Of a stretch of 64,000 nt of DNA, positions 46,601 through 54,695 are shown in pieces. Under the pieces are notes generated by a model that was not told the DNA's origin, did no database searches, and saw only the letters and a program-made list of their open reading frames with translations. This DNA is from Alkalibacterium subtropicum. GTDB taxonomy: Bacteria; Bacillota; Bacilli; Lactobacillales; Carnobacteriaceae_A. The stretch spans positions 1 to 64,000 of the forward strand of contig NZ_FOLT01000005.1 in assembly GCF_900112455.1 (NCBI RefSeq). The letters are read 5' to 3'. Position numbers and translations under genes: made by a program. The first letter of the stretch is position 1. Each line of letters starts with the position of its first letter.

Positions 46601-47512
46601 TTAGATATTGATCAGTATGAGTGCGATGATCGTCATGACAATGGCGAGCTGATTCTTACGTGCGATTTTTTCTCTGTAAATGAGCAGGCCGCCTATATTG
46701 ATCAGGACGATACTCCCGGCACTGTATATCGGAAAAGCCACTGAGGTCTTGAGTGTATCGAGTGACAGGATCAGAAAGTAGGATGAAAACAGATTCGGAA
46801 TCCCCACTGCAAAACCAGTCAGGATATCACTCAGCTTGACCTTCGCCTTCTTATTCACTGTGTACGAGACACTGATCAAAAAGGCGACGAAAAATATCGT
46901 GAAAAGAAAAAAGTCTTTGTAGTCATTCAAGGCATACTTCTGATAGATCTTGTTGGAAAACTCAGCCATGCCCCCAAAGATAAACAGAAGCAGCACGGTC
47001 GGTTTGAAATCGAAAGTCTTGACCGACTTTTTAGACAGATTGATCACAACGATCGAGACTAAGGATAGTATGATCCCTATCCACTGAACAGACGTCGGAA
47101 ATTCTCTCCAAATAATTATTGAGAAAATCATCGGGATAAGTATCCCTAGCTTCGCGACCGTCCCGGATATCCCTACCCCATTGTCTCTGACACTTTTCTG
47201 ATAGTAGACGAACGACAGGAAAAAGAACACGCCGGCGACTGCACCGATCAGGATCCCCCAGATGATACTGGAATACGGGGACAAGATATGCTGATCGTTT
47301 CCAATGAATAATGCGACATCATCTATAAAAGGCAGCTCCCGGACAACGCCGTCCAGCAGTCTTCTGTAGATAATCATGATCAGACTCGTGACAAAGGCGA
47401 TAAAATAATTGGCACTCGTAATGACATAGCGATTGGTATCAGTATTTTCTGTGTATTTAAAAATAAGCGCGATCGACGCACTGCACAAAATGGCTAGAAA
47501 CAAATAAAACAT
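46601..47512 (-). CDS. EamA/DMT-family transporter
   Basis: A 303-residue protein with ten predicted membrane segments in two EamA halves (about 1-145 and 150-303); GTVAKLGILIPMIFSIIIW lies in the first and SAGSIVLINIGGLLIYREK in the second. ATG 47512 has an AGGAGG site. It is probably an exporter of metabolites; substrate cannot be read from the sequence. Confidence 0.85.
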   Translation of the reverse strand: MFYLFLAILCSASIALIFKYTENTDTNRYVITSANYFIAFVTSLIMIIYRRLLDGVVRELPFIDDVALFIGNDQHILSPYSSIIWGILIGAVAGVFFFLSFVYYQKSVRDNGVGISGTVAKLGILIPMIFSIIIWREFPTSVQWIGIILSLVSIVVINLSKKSVKTFDFKPTVLLLFIFGGMAEFSNKIYQKYALNDYKDFFLFTIFFVAFLISVSYTVNKKAKVKLSDILTGFAVGIPNLFSSYFLILSLDTLKTSVAFPIYSAGSIVLINIGGLLIYREKIARKNQLAIVMTIIALILINI

Positions 47513-47689
47513 GAGTCCTCCTACTTAACTGATTATTTATTTTGTGGTCTAGATAGTCGGTTTTAAGTATACCATTTAAGATAAATCAAGTATTGCGAAT
47601 TCTTCAGAACACTTCCAATTCCCAATTATTTCAACGAATATAGTGAGAAATAATTCTAATTGCAATTAGTAATAGTATGGAGGTGCAAC

Positions 47690-48208
47690 ATGCTTATTAA
47701 AAAACAAAGAAACAAACCGGATGTGCTGACAGCACTGGAATGACTGGACAGTCGGATGACTCTTCCTTATAGAGAAAAACAGTACTTGTAAACGCTATCT
47801 AAAGGCTATGATGGTGAAGTGACTTTTGATTCTTCAGCGGAGAAACAACTCACTGGTGATGCTTTCATCTTAAATGATCTATCGCTGGTCATTGGTAACA
47901 CACCGATTCAGATCGACTCACTAATTGTGACTTCGGATACTATTTATCTTTATGAAATCAAAAATTACGAAGGTAATTACACCAATCTATCCGGACAGTT
48001 TTGTACGGATTCCGGTTAGGACATCGTCAGTCCAGCAGGTCAGTTGAACCGCACGACAACTGTATTTACAAAGTTAGTTAATCAATGGGACCATGCTTTA
48101 TCGATCGTACCGAATCTCGTATTTGTCAACTCTGCGTTCTTTCTTTATGGGGCCACAAAGGCGGATCCGTTTATATTCCTTTTTCAAATCAAATCTCACT
48201 TCACTGGT
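47690..48208 (+). pseudogene. NERD-domain protein, with three in-frame stop codons
   Basis: From ATG 47690 (GGAGG site upstream) one frame reads a nuclease-related (NERD) domain: YDGEVTFDS, QIDSLIVTSDTIYLYEIKNY, SPAGQLNRTT and a C-terminal VPNLVFVNSAFFLY. Stops interrupt it at about 47741, 47788 and 48017. The layout and spacing match intact NERD proteins of about 200-300 residues, so this is a decayed gene. Confidence 0.8.
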
Positions 48209-48220
48209 ATTAAAGGAAAC

Positions 48221-48244
48221 GACGTGCCGTCGCACGTCTTTTTT
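48221..48244 (+). terminator. Terminator after the NERD pseudogene
   Basis: GACGTGC/GCACGTC stem, CGTC loop and six T residues on the plus strand. Confidence 0.85.
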
Positions 48245-48362
48245 CCTTCTTTTGAGAGCTTTTGTATTTTAGGATTTTCTGTCAGAGATGAACCAGTCGT
48301 TTTCACATATTGAAGGTCTTCCTTTTTCATATGCAGATACTCCATTATTTCTCGCTCTCATT

Positions 48363-48405
48363 AAAAAATCGCTCCCCCTGACAAAAGTCAGAAGGAGCAA
48401 TTTTT
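48363..48405. terminator. Terminator of the fasciclin gene
   Basis: On the minus strand AATTGCTCCTTCTGAC pairs with GTCAGGGGGAGCGATT across a TTTT loop, with T runs on both sides. It lies about 90 bases after the stop codon. Confidence 0.85.
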
Positions 48406-48496
48406 ATCTTCGATAACAAATTACATCTATCTTTAAAACACCTAAGCATAAATTTCCCGAATACTCTATTAACCAACAGGAAAATGCTCAGGCTGT

Positions 48497-49204
48497 TTAT
48501 TCTGATTCTACTTCTTGTAGCTCAAAATCAGAAGGAACCAGGACGGTATCGATCGCGTGTACAACACCATTTGATGCTTCGATATCGGTTGTAATAATTG
48601 TGGATTCATTTACCATTGGATCTCCTGACAAGTCAAAAGTCACTTCTTCTCCATTAACCGTTTCTGCTGTCATGCCATCTGTTAAATCAGCGGCTAAAAC
48701 ATTACCGGGCACAACATGATACGTAAGAATCTGTTCTAAATCTGGTTGTGCAAGTAATTCTTCGGCAGTGATGTCCAGTTCACCTAACAGTGTTTCAAAG
48801 GCATCATCCGTCGGCGCAAATACTGTGAACGGCCCTTCCCCTTGAAGTGTTTCAACAAGATTGGCTTCTTCTAGAGCTAGAACTAAAGTACTGAAATTAC
48901 CATCACCTTGGGCAATACCGACAACATCCAATTCGTCATCTGGTACTTCCTCTGGCAAGTCCCCTGCCAAATCATCATCTTCCATTTCGTCGTCTGCCAT
49001 TTCGTCATCGGTCATTTCATCGTCTGCCATTTCATCGTCAGTCATTTCATCGTCAGTCATTTCATCGTCAGCCGGCTCTTCAACAGCTGGGTCTTCATCG
49101 ACTGCTGGGTCGTCCGTGTCATCGGTCCCGCAGGCGGCAAATAAAGCTAGCGCTGAAAAAGAGAGAACACCCAATCGTAATCTTTTTAATACTTCTTTGT
49201 TCAT
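48497..49204 (-). CDS. Fasciclin-domain lipoprotein with DDEM repeats
   Basis: A 235-residue surface protein: lipobox LFAAC (Cys25), an acidic linker with six tandem pentapeptides DDEM(T/A/E) at about residues 46-75, and one fasciclin domain (about 95-225) with FTVFAPTDDAFETL and YHVVPGNVLAADL. Such proteins mediate adhesion. The 15-base repeats can change number by slippage, and length variation between strains is likely. The ATG at 49204 has a GGAAGG site. Confidence 0.88.
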   Translation of the reverse strand: MNKEVLKRLRLGVLSFSALALFAACGTDDTDDPAVDEDPAVEEPADDEMTDDEMTDDEMADDEMTDDEMADDEMEDDDLAGDLPEEVPDDELDVVGIAQGDGNFSTLVLALEEANLVETLQGEGPFTVFAPTDDAFETLLGELDITAEELLAQPDLEQILTYHVVPGNVLAADLTDGMTAETVNGEEVTFDLSGDPMVNESTIITTDIEASNGVVHAIDTVLVPSDFELQEVESE

Positions 49205-49375
49205 GAAAATCCTTCCTCTCTAACAGAATAGACAGAATAAAAGACAATAGTGAACAAATACTTCTTTTTTACACCATCATAGTAATCAAAAGAATATTAG
49301 AAGTCAACTGATAGGCTCGAAGAAGCAACCCTAACAGTTCTTAGTAGCTGACTCAAAAAAGACTAATGATAACGG

Positions 49376-49761
49376 AAAAAGCCTCGCATCTCTGCGAGGC
49401 TTCCGATTTTTTATTAACCCACTGATCCTTCCATCTCATAACTGATGAGACGGTTCAGTTCAACGGCGTATTCCATTAGGAGTTCTTTGGTGAACGGTTC
49501 AACGAATCCCATGACGATCATTTCTGTCGCGGTTTCTTCGTCAAGCCCTCTACTCATGAGATAATAAAGTTGTTCTTCTGATATTTTTGATACTTTCGCT
49601 TCGTGTTCAAGCGACACGTTGGAGTTGTGGATCTCATTGAATGGAATGGTGTCGGATTTCGACAGGTCATCCATGATAATGGTGTCACACTCGATATGCG
49701 AAATCGATCCGGCTGAATCTCTGCCGAAGGTGACTTGTCCACGGTAGTTCACCGCTCCGCC
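49376..49761 (-). pseudogene. sufB 3'-end fragment A with terminator
   Basis: From about 49761 down to the stop at 49414 this matches the last 115 or so codons of intact sufB (58547 on) almost base for base, and the frame is still open. It has no start codon or ribosome site. The sufB terminator (GCCTCGCA/TGCGAGGC, 49381-49400) follows. The 3'-most hundred bases share differences with fragment B, while the inner part is identical to intact sufB, so it is a mosaic. It forms the outer boundary of the bacteriocin cassette and its terminator probably ends the bacteriocin message. Confidence 0.9.
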
Positions 49762-49923
49762 TATTACTTTAAAAATAGGCTATCCCAGATATTGAACATT
49801 TTTTGCTCCACTGGTGGAAGGTTCCCACCAAAAGGCTTCACACTAATTAATAACATAGCTAGCATCAATAAAGCACACATTGTTTGGGAGTTTTTGTAAG
49901 TTTTATGAAAAGCGCTATTGATT

Positions 49924-50451
49924 CTAAACTGAATTTAATAGAGAAAAAATGGCAAACAGACTATTAATAAAGAAAATTATTAACGAAAAGAGTAAACGAT
50001 GAACGGGTTTTTTGAAAAAAACTGAGGTCTTGTAGAGTGCAATACTTAGTAAAAAGAAAAATATAATACTTGATATACTTAATTGAGGGCCTTCCCATAT
50101 CTCTTTTGCTATTAATAAATAAATAATATAATAAGTGTTATATAATGAAAAACCGATTATATATATTTTGTATATTAAAGTTTTTGCTTTCAAATAATAT
50201 ATTTCTCCATGTAAAACTAAGCGATTATAAATTACTAAAACCACATATGTACCTAGTATTGAGATAAAGACAATTATTAAAGTTGCTAATGAGAAAATAA
50301 TATTAAGTAAAGAAAGGTTGTAATATTCTTCTAATATATCAGAACTTGTCGGCGAATAAAGAAAGGTTAAATAAATTCTTGTAAAAGTTGTTGTTATCAA
50401 TATAAGAGATAAACTAATCCAAAGTGCTTTATTTCTCAATATTAAATTCAC
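49924..50451 (-). CDS. Membrane protein of the circular bacteriocin cluster
   Basis: A 175-residue very hydrophobic, AT-rich-coded protein with about five membrane segments. GTG 50451 directly follows the stop of the upstream permease gene with AAAGG just before it. It lies last in a bacteriocin operon where gassericin-like clusters carry extra membrane proteins (B/C type) for maturation, export or immunity. No motif fixes the role. Confidence 0.7.
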   Translation of the reverse strand: MNLILRNKALWISLSLILITTTFTRIYLTFLYSPTSSDILEEYYNLSLLNIIFSLATLIIVFISILGTYVVLVIYNRLVLHGEIYYLKAKTLIYKIYIIGFSLYNTYYIIYLLIAKEIWEGPQLSISSIIFFFLLSIALYKTSVFFKKPVHRLLFSLIIFFINSLFAIFSLLNSV

Positions 50452-51090
50452 CTAACCTTTCTTCTGAAAAACAAGTATGGAGCTCAAGAATGATAGAGCT
50501 CCTAATAAAACCAGCATAATTACTCCGATTAAAGTAATTTGACTAGTGGTAATTGACTGTAAGTAAGTAATAGCTTGGGAACTAAAGCCAGGAGTTCTTG
50601 ATGCTAAAAAAGCAATCAATACACATAAGAGAACCCCAATTGTCAAACCATTTTCGTCGAATGCATAAAAAAAAGGAATCATAATAAATACATAAATAAG
50701 TGTGACTGTCAAAAAAATAAGCGCTAAAATTAGGTACTCTTTGAGTGATAAATGCTTATAAAGGAACCAAAGAATCAGGCTAACACTGGCGTTTATCAGA
50801 GTTGTTGCTAGACACACAATTATTGACAATAAATAGCGAGCATAGATTATTTTAAAAGAAGAAATGTTGGTCGTTTGGACAAATAAAATCCATCCACTTT
50901 TCTTATCATTTACAAATAGAGTTTGAATGGTATTAATAAAAAACACAGAAACAAAAATAGAAATTAGAATAGCACTAGAACTAAAAAAAAGCAGACCTGC
51001 TATTATAACAATGGTGCTAGTAACAATAAACTTAGGCTGAAGCCAAAGTTTTTTAAGTTCATATAAATCTTTTAATAGAAGTCCTGTCAA
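50452..51090 (-). CDS. ABC-2-type permease of the circular bacteriocin cluster (GaaE-like)
   Basis: A 212-residue membrane protein with six predicted segments, like the ABC2 permeases in circular bacteriocin loci. Its TTG start at 51090 has an AAGGTG site, and its TTGA overlaps the stop of the ATPase gene by 4 bases, so translation is coupled. With the ATPase it probably exports the peptide or protects the producer. Confidence 0.8.
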   Translation of the reverse strand: MTGLLLKDLYELKKLWLQPKFIVTSTIVIIAGLLFFSSSAILISIFVSVFFINTIQTLFVNDKKSGWILFVQTTNISSFKIIYARYLLSIIVCLATTLINASVSLILWFLYKHLSLKEYLILALIFLTVTLIYVFIMIPFFYAFDENGLTIGVLLCVLIAFLASRTPGFSSQAITYLQSITTSQITLIGVIMLVLLGALSFLSSILVFQKKG

Positions 51091-51783
51091 TTATATTCAC
51101 CTTGCTTGTCCAATATTTCTTTAAAGCTTTTTTCTAAATAGTACATATCTGGTATATCTCTCATTTCTTTTTGTAAAATAAATTTCCCATTATGCATCAG
51201 TACAACCTTTGTAGCAATCTTGTCAATATCATCTAATATATGAGTAGACATAACAACAGTAGCTCCATTTTCTTTTACATAGGATTCAATGAGATTCAGG
51301 ATATCAATTCGTACTATTGGATCCAATCCGCTGGTCAACTCATCTAGCAATAAAATCTGTGCTCTGTGAGATAAAGAGACAGCTATATTTAATTTCATAC
51401 TCATTCCTTTCGAAAAATTCTTTACAGGAGTATCTATAGGTAACTTAAACAATTGAATGTAATAACTAAATTGTGTCGGATCCCAGGCTGTAAACAAACG
51501 TTTCAGAACTTCTTCTAACTCGTAAATTGATAAATTCCCTGGAAATGGGAGTTGATCAAATACAACTCCAATCTTTTCTTGAAAAGGTAAATTAGACTCT
51601 CCAGAATCAATTGGAATTAATTGAGCAATAATTTTTAAAAAAGTTGTCTTACCTGCTCCGTTATCGCCAATCAATCCAATAATATCGTTTTTCATTGCTA
51701 ACAAGGAAACAGAATCTAGTATAAAATCCCCTTGTGTTTTACAAATATTTGAGACCGAGAATACTTCCGTTTCGATAGCTCAT
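51087..51783 (-). CDS. ABC transporter ATPase of the circular bacteriocin cluster (GaaT-like), start disrupted
   Basis: The ATPase has Walker A GDNGAGKTT, signature FSKGMSMKLNIAVSLSH and Walker B ILLLDELTSGLDP. The conserved frame runs upstream to 51776 (SVSNICKTQGDFILDSVSL) but has no AUG, GUG or UUG there. An ATG at 51783 forms the usual ATGA overlap with the preceding gene and has a GAGGAGG site, but it is out of frame by one base. A single T insertion near 51777 would explain this. Otherwise translation starts at the internal ATG 51704, giving 205 residues and losing the first strand. Confidence 0.75.
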
Positions 51784-51938
51784 TCCTCCTCTTTGTTGAA
51801 TATTTTACTAAATAGTAATGTTGAAAAAATCATAGTTATTCCAAGTAATGAAATTATAGAACTATTACGGTCAAAAATAAGAAAGTAACCCATTAAAAGT
51901 ATAAGTATAATTATAAATAGACGCGATAACATTTTCAT
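51780..51938 (-). CDS. Small two-helix membrane protein, likely bacteriocin immunity (GaaI-like)
   Basis: A 52-residue protein with two membrane helices (IIILILLMGYFLIF and IISLLGITMIFSTLLF) and a short charged tail KIFNKEEE. The ATG at 51938 has an AAGGAG site. Circular bacteriocin clusters carry a 50-60-residue hydrophobic immunity peptide between the DUF95 and ATPase genes, exactly this position. The tail is less basic than usual. Confidence 0.7.
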   Translation of the reverse strand: MKMLSRLFIIILILLMGYFLIFDRNSSIISLLGITMIFSTLLFSKIFNKEEE

Positions 51939-52058
51939 AAAATAAAATCTCCTTAATAATTTTTTATAAAGTTGAAAACCAGACGACTAGTGGTGGAGTT
52001 ATAAACACCTCAATTAGAACAGAAATAATAAGGGTAACATAAGACAATAAAAACAGGT

Positions 52059-52466
52059 TTACATATTTTTTTTCTCTAAGATTACTACCCCTTTCTCGTT
52101 TTCTGTTAAAAGGTAGTAGAGAATAGTTCCAACGAAAAGATATGAGCCCATTTCTAATATTCCATGAGGAATTAATAGGATTATCGCAATGAAATTACGA
52201 CCTCGTCCTAAAACTGTACCTATCAAAAATCCGTTTATACCGAAGAACATATATATAATTGATTTCCCAATTATAAGAGCACAACAAAGTAATAAAAAGG
52301 CAATGGTATTATTCAATGTTATTGATTTGAGCATGTCCCATTGTTTAATCGAATTAATGGCTGTTACGTCAATTATATGATGTTCTCCTCTTAAACCTAA
52401 CATAAACCCAGAAATAATTGCTAAACCAAATAAAATTAAAATTTTTTTGTTAAATCTGTTCTTCAG
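52059..52466 (-). CDS. SpoIIM/DUF95-family protein of the circular bacteriocin cluster (GaaD-like), start uncertain
   Basis: A membrane protein of up to 135 residues with the SpoIIM/DUF95 pattern (FLIGTVLGRGRNFIAIILL, IPHGILEMGSYLF). The frame stays open from 52466, adding a first helix (KKILILFGLAIISGFMLG), but the codons at the ribosome site (GGAG) are ATA or CTG. Removing one base from ATACTG would give ATG AAG AAC, so an insertion may have destroyed the start. If translation begins at ATG 52403 the first helix is lost. DUF95 proteins are needed for maturation and secretion of circular bacteriocins. Confidence 0.72.
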   Translation of the reverse strand: MKNRFNKKILILFGLAIISGFMLGLRGEHHIIDVTAINSIKQWDMLKSITLNNTIAFLLLCCALIIGKSIIYMFFGINGFLIGTVLGRGRNFIAIILLIPHGILEMGSYLFVGTILYYLLTENEKGVVILEKKNM

Positions 52467-52602
52467 TATAAATCACTCCTATAAGAAAAAATTAGTTAGT
52501 AAAAAAGCTATTCCCAACCTTAATTAGATTTAATAAAGTTGGGAATAGCTAAGATGCTTGCTAAAAAAAGCTATTGTTATTTCCAAAAGCCTTAATAGCC
52601 AA

Positions 52603-52875
52603 TCAAGCTGAGACTACACCGATTGCGGCTACAATAGGTGCTGCCCAAGCTGGTATTGTAACTCCTAAAGCCCATGAAATTGCAGTAGCGACACCAGTCC
52701 CTCCCTCTATATAATTCCAAACTTGACCTACGATATCACTAGTAATAGATATCCCAAATAAATCAGCAACAAAAATTATATTTGCTGTTGCAGCAGCTAG
52801 TAAGGTGAAAAAGATTGCAAACATAGCTATCTTTTCGAATTTGTTTAATTGTATTGATTTAGAAAGATTTATCAT
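52603..52875 (-). CDS. Circular bacteriocin precursor (gassericin A / butyrivibriocin AR10 type)
   Basis: A 90-residue precursor. The leader is about 32 residues, ending TLLAAATAN, and the mature part is 58 residues, IIFVADLFGI to AIGVVSA. It matches subgroup II circular bacteriocins: IAD/VAD near the N-terminus, a Gly-rich turn, LGVTIPAWAAP and an alanine-rich end; gassericin A is also cut between Asn and Ile. Ends would join Ile33 to Ala90. ATG 52875 follows AAAGGAGGTG. The cluster behind it is D-I-T-E in order. The peptide itself looks new. Confidence 0.9.
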   Translation of the reverse strand: MINLSKSIQLNKFEKIAMFAIFFTLLAAATANIIFVADLFGISITSDIVGQVWNYIEGGTGVATAISWALGVTIPAWAAPIVAAIGVVSA

Positions 52876-52944
52876 TATTCTCACCTCCTTTAGATTAAGA
52901 TTCTATGCTTTTCGACTAAGTTTATTATTGCAATCCTTATAAAT

Positions 52945-53004
52945 TTAAATTCTATATGTTCCTCCAATAACATCCCAAACTAGAATATTAATTATTAATG
53001 ACAA
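52945..53004 (-). CDS. Possible 19-residue hydrophobic peptide upstream of the bacteriocin gene
   Basis: A TTG at 53004 with an AGGAG site 8 bases before gives MSLIINILVWDVIGGTYRI and a stop. It lies between the shared promoter motif and the bacteriocin gene. Its composition recalls small hydrophobic pheromones of Rgg systems (the DxIxGG pattern), but there is only one copy and it may be a leader peptide or chance. Confidence 0.3.
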   Translation of the reverse strand: MSLIINILVWDVIGGTYRI

Positions 53005-53341
53005 AATATTCACTCCTCATTGTATATATTTTATGGTTTGTTCTATAATTAAATATATAAGCCTGAATAATTCATATCTAGTTATTGAAGACTATTAACT
53101 TATTTTTCACCTTTAAATAATCTAACCTATTGTTCCACTTTTCCATTACATATTCATGACCACAAATACTAAGGTTGCTATTGTCAATTATATAGACACA
53201 ACAAATATGACTATAAACGCATTTTTAGATATCCTTAAATCATTTTTTTGCCAAAGAATAATTTAGCTGACAAGACAAAAAGGTATAGTGTGATCTTCTT
53301 AAGTATTAATATTGATATAAGAATTAAAAAAAAAAAAAGAT
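53005..53341. promoter_or_regulatory. Promoter region of the bacteriocin operon with motif shared by the toxin operon
   Basis: Within this AT-rich gap, 53079-53120 matches 56543-56584 (upstream of the toxin cassette) at most positions, with ACTTATTTTTCACCTT identical. The surroundings are not alike, so this looks like a conserved control site, plausibly for Rgg. The rest shows no gene. Confidence 0.5.
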
Positions 53342-53521
53342 TTATGGAAGTTCTTCGTCTTCAATACCTCCGGGGAAATATACACCGGTTGGAAAAAGCA
53401 TTTCATTCTCTCCATCTTTCTTTTCTTCTGTAAATTGACCTCTCGGTATATTATATTCTTTCTCTATAGTAGATATATTGAACATTAATACAGATGACAA
53501 CAACAGCATTATCTTTTTCAC
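53342..53521 (-). CDS. 59-residue peptide, candidate Rgg pheromone precursor (cassette 1)
   Basis: GTG 53521 with a GGAGG site starts a 59-residue product: a hydrophobic N-terminus (MKKIMLLLSSVLMF), a charged middle (EEKKDGENE) and a conserved C-terminus LFPTGVYFPGGIEDEELP. A second copy at 57057-57236 differs at about eight residues. Each is divergent from an Rgg-type regulator across about 80 bases, with a TATAAT -10 and no good -35, as expected for a promoter that needs activation. The mature form is unknown; the C-terminal part is the best guess. Confidence 0.7.
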   Translation of the reverse strand: MKKIMLLLSSVLMFNISTIEKEYNIPRGQFTEEKKDGENEMLFPTGVYFPGGIEDEELP

Positions 53522-53601
53522 CTAATCCACCTCCTTGTATATTATATTGTAGCATGCAGTATATAATATGCTTTATAATAGTTATATATGAATATCAGGA
53601 G
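53522..53601. promoter_or_regulatory. Divergent peptide/rgg promoter region, cassette 1
   Basis: The 80-bp gap is largely conserved with 57237-57315. The peptide promoter has TATAAT (53541-53546, minus strand) and no clear -35. TGTAGCATGCA and TTTATAATAGTTATATATG are shared, so the Rgg site probably lies here. Confidence 0.5.
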
Positions 53602-54466
53602 GTGTAAGTAATAAAAAATCTAGGAGAAACACTCAAAAGCATACGGCTAAGTCTCGGTTTTACTCAGTTACAAGTATGTAGAAATATAATGTCACAATCC
53701 AATTATTCAAAAGTTGAAAAAGGGGAAATCGACATTTCTTTTTCTAAAATGGTTGAGCTGCTCAATCGTCTGGACATGTCAGTCGATGAGTTTATGTATA
53801 TAAAGAATGATTATAAAAAGCACACTCATTCCCAAATCAGTAAGTTGAAAAAATCTAAGATTTAACGACACTGAACTAATAACAAAATATAAAAATATGC
53901 TCGAGCAAAAAGAGAACCTGACTCCTCGTGAATTAGAAATTCTAGCTATATATGATTCTTTGATCCTTATTGGAGAAAAGAACGATTTCGAAGCAGCTAA
54001 AGAAAAGGCCAAGACCATATGGCAGCGTTTAGAGAAACATGACAACTGGTATCTTTATGATATTCAAATTATTAATAATATAATTTATCTGTTTCCTATT
54101 GATACTGCTGTCTCGATTGGCCATTTAGCTGTTAATCAGTTAGAAAAATATAAAGAATTGAGAGGTGTCAATAATTTATCTATTAGTATTCAAATGAATC
54201 TGTTGCTGCTGTTGATAGAAAATGAACGATATGAAACAGCACTGAATGAAGTAGATAGATTGATCCCCTCTTGTATTTCCAAAAATTTGACCGTGCATTT
54301 AGCCGTTTGCTATGTTCGCAAAGGACTATTAATGGATTTGCTCAGTCAAACTGATTCTGAAGAATGGTATGAAAATGGATACAAACTTCTTGAAATAATG
54401 CAAAATGATAAGCTGAAAAAAGAATTACAGAAAGAAGTCTCTCAATATAGAAAAGAGAAGCATTAA
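53602..54466 (+). pseudogene. Rgg/MutR-family regulator, frameshifted (cassette 1)
   Basis: Matches the intact rgg at 57316-58185 over its whole length: HTH (LGETLKSIRLSLGFTQLQV) and a TPR-like C-terminal domain ending YRKEKH. An extra A in the A6 run at 53848-53853 shifts the frame, leaving the C-terminal 189 residues as a separate frame from 53897. The start is also damaged: GTG at 53602 is followed by TAA. It is probably inactive unless decoded unusually. Confidence 0.85.
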
Positions 54467-54482
54467 CAGTAATGGCTAAATT

Positions 54483-54686
54483 AATTAGCTACCTACTATC
54501 TTTTGAAGCCACTTCTTTCAGCTTTTCAAAACCAACTAGTCTCAATATTGTTTTAGTGACTAGTTCTACAAACAGAACGATATTAACTGGTCTCAAAACC
54601 ATTTTTGAGACCAGTTTGTACGACTATTCGGTATGAACTCGTCACAAAAAAGACTGATCAGTCTTTTTTCCCGTATTAAAGCTCTT
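54483..54686. repeat. 51-bp tandem hairpin array, four units
   Basis: Units start at 54483, 54534, 54585 and 54636. The second to fourth start AACTAGTCTC, AACTGGTCTC and AACTCGTCAC. Unit three forms a long stem, AACTGGTCTCAAAA with TTTTGAGACCAGTT. Compared with the six-unit array at 58195, two whole units (102 bp) are missing, and unit one looks like a hybrid of units one and three there. It lies between rgg and the sufB fragment B terminator. Confidence 0.8.
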
Positions 54687-54695
54687 CCTCATATG

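Noticed and set aside
48860-49223. Serine-rich plus-strand frames opposite the fasciclin gene
   Set aside because: They are the complement of the DDEM repeats.
49414-49752. A separate short SufB-like gene
   Set aside because: It has no start codon or ribosome site and is a remnant of the sufB 3' end.
53248-53433. 61-residue plus-strand frame
   Set aside because: It is antisense to the cassette 1 peptide gene, contains a long A run and has no counterpart in cassette 2.
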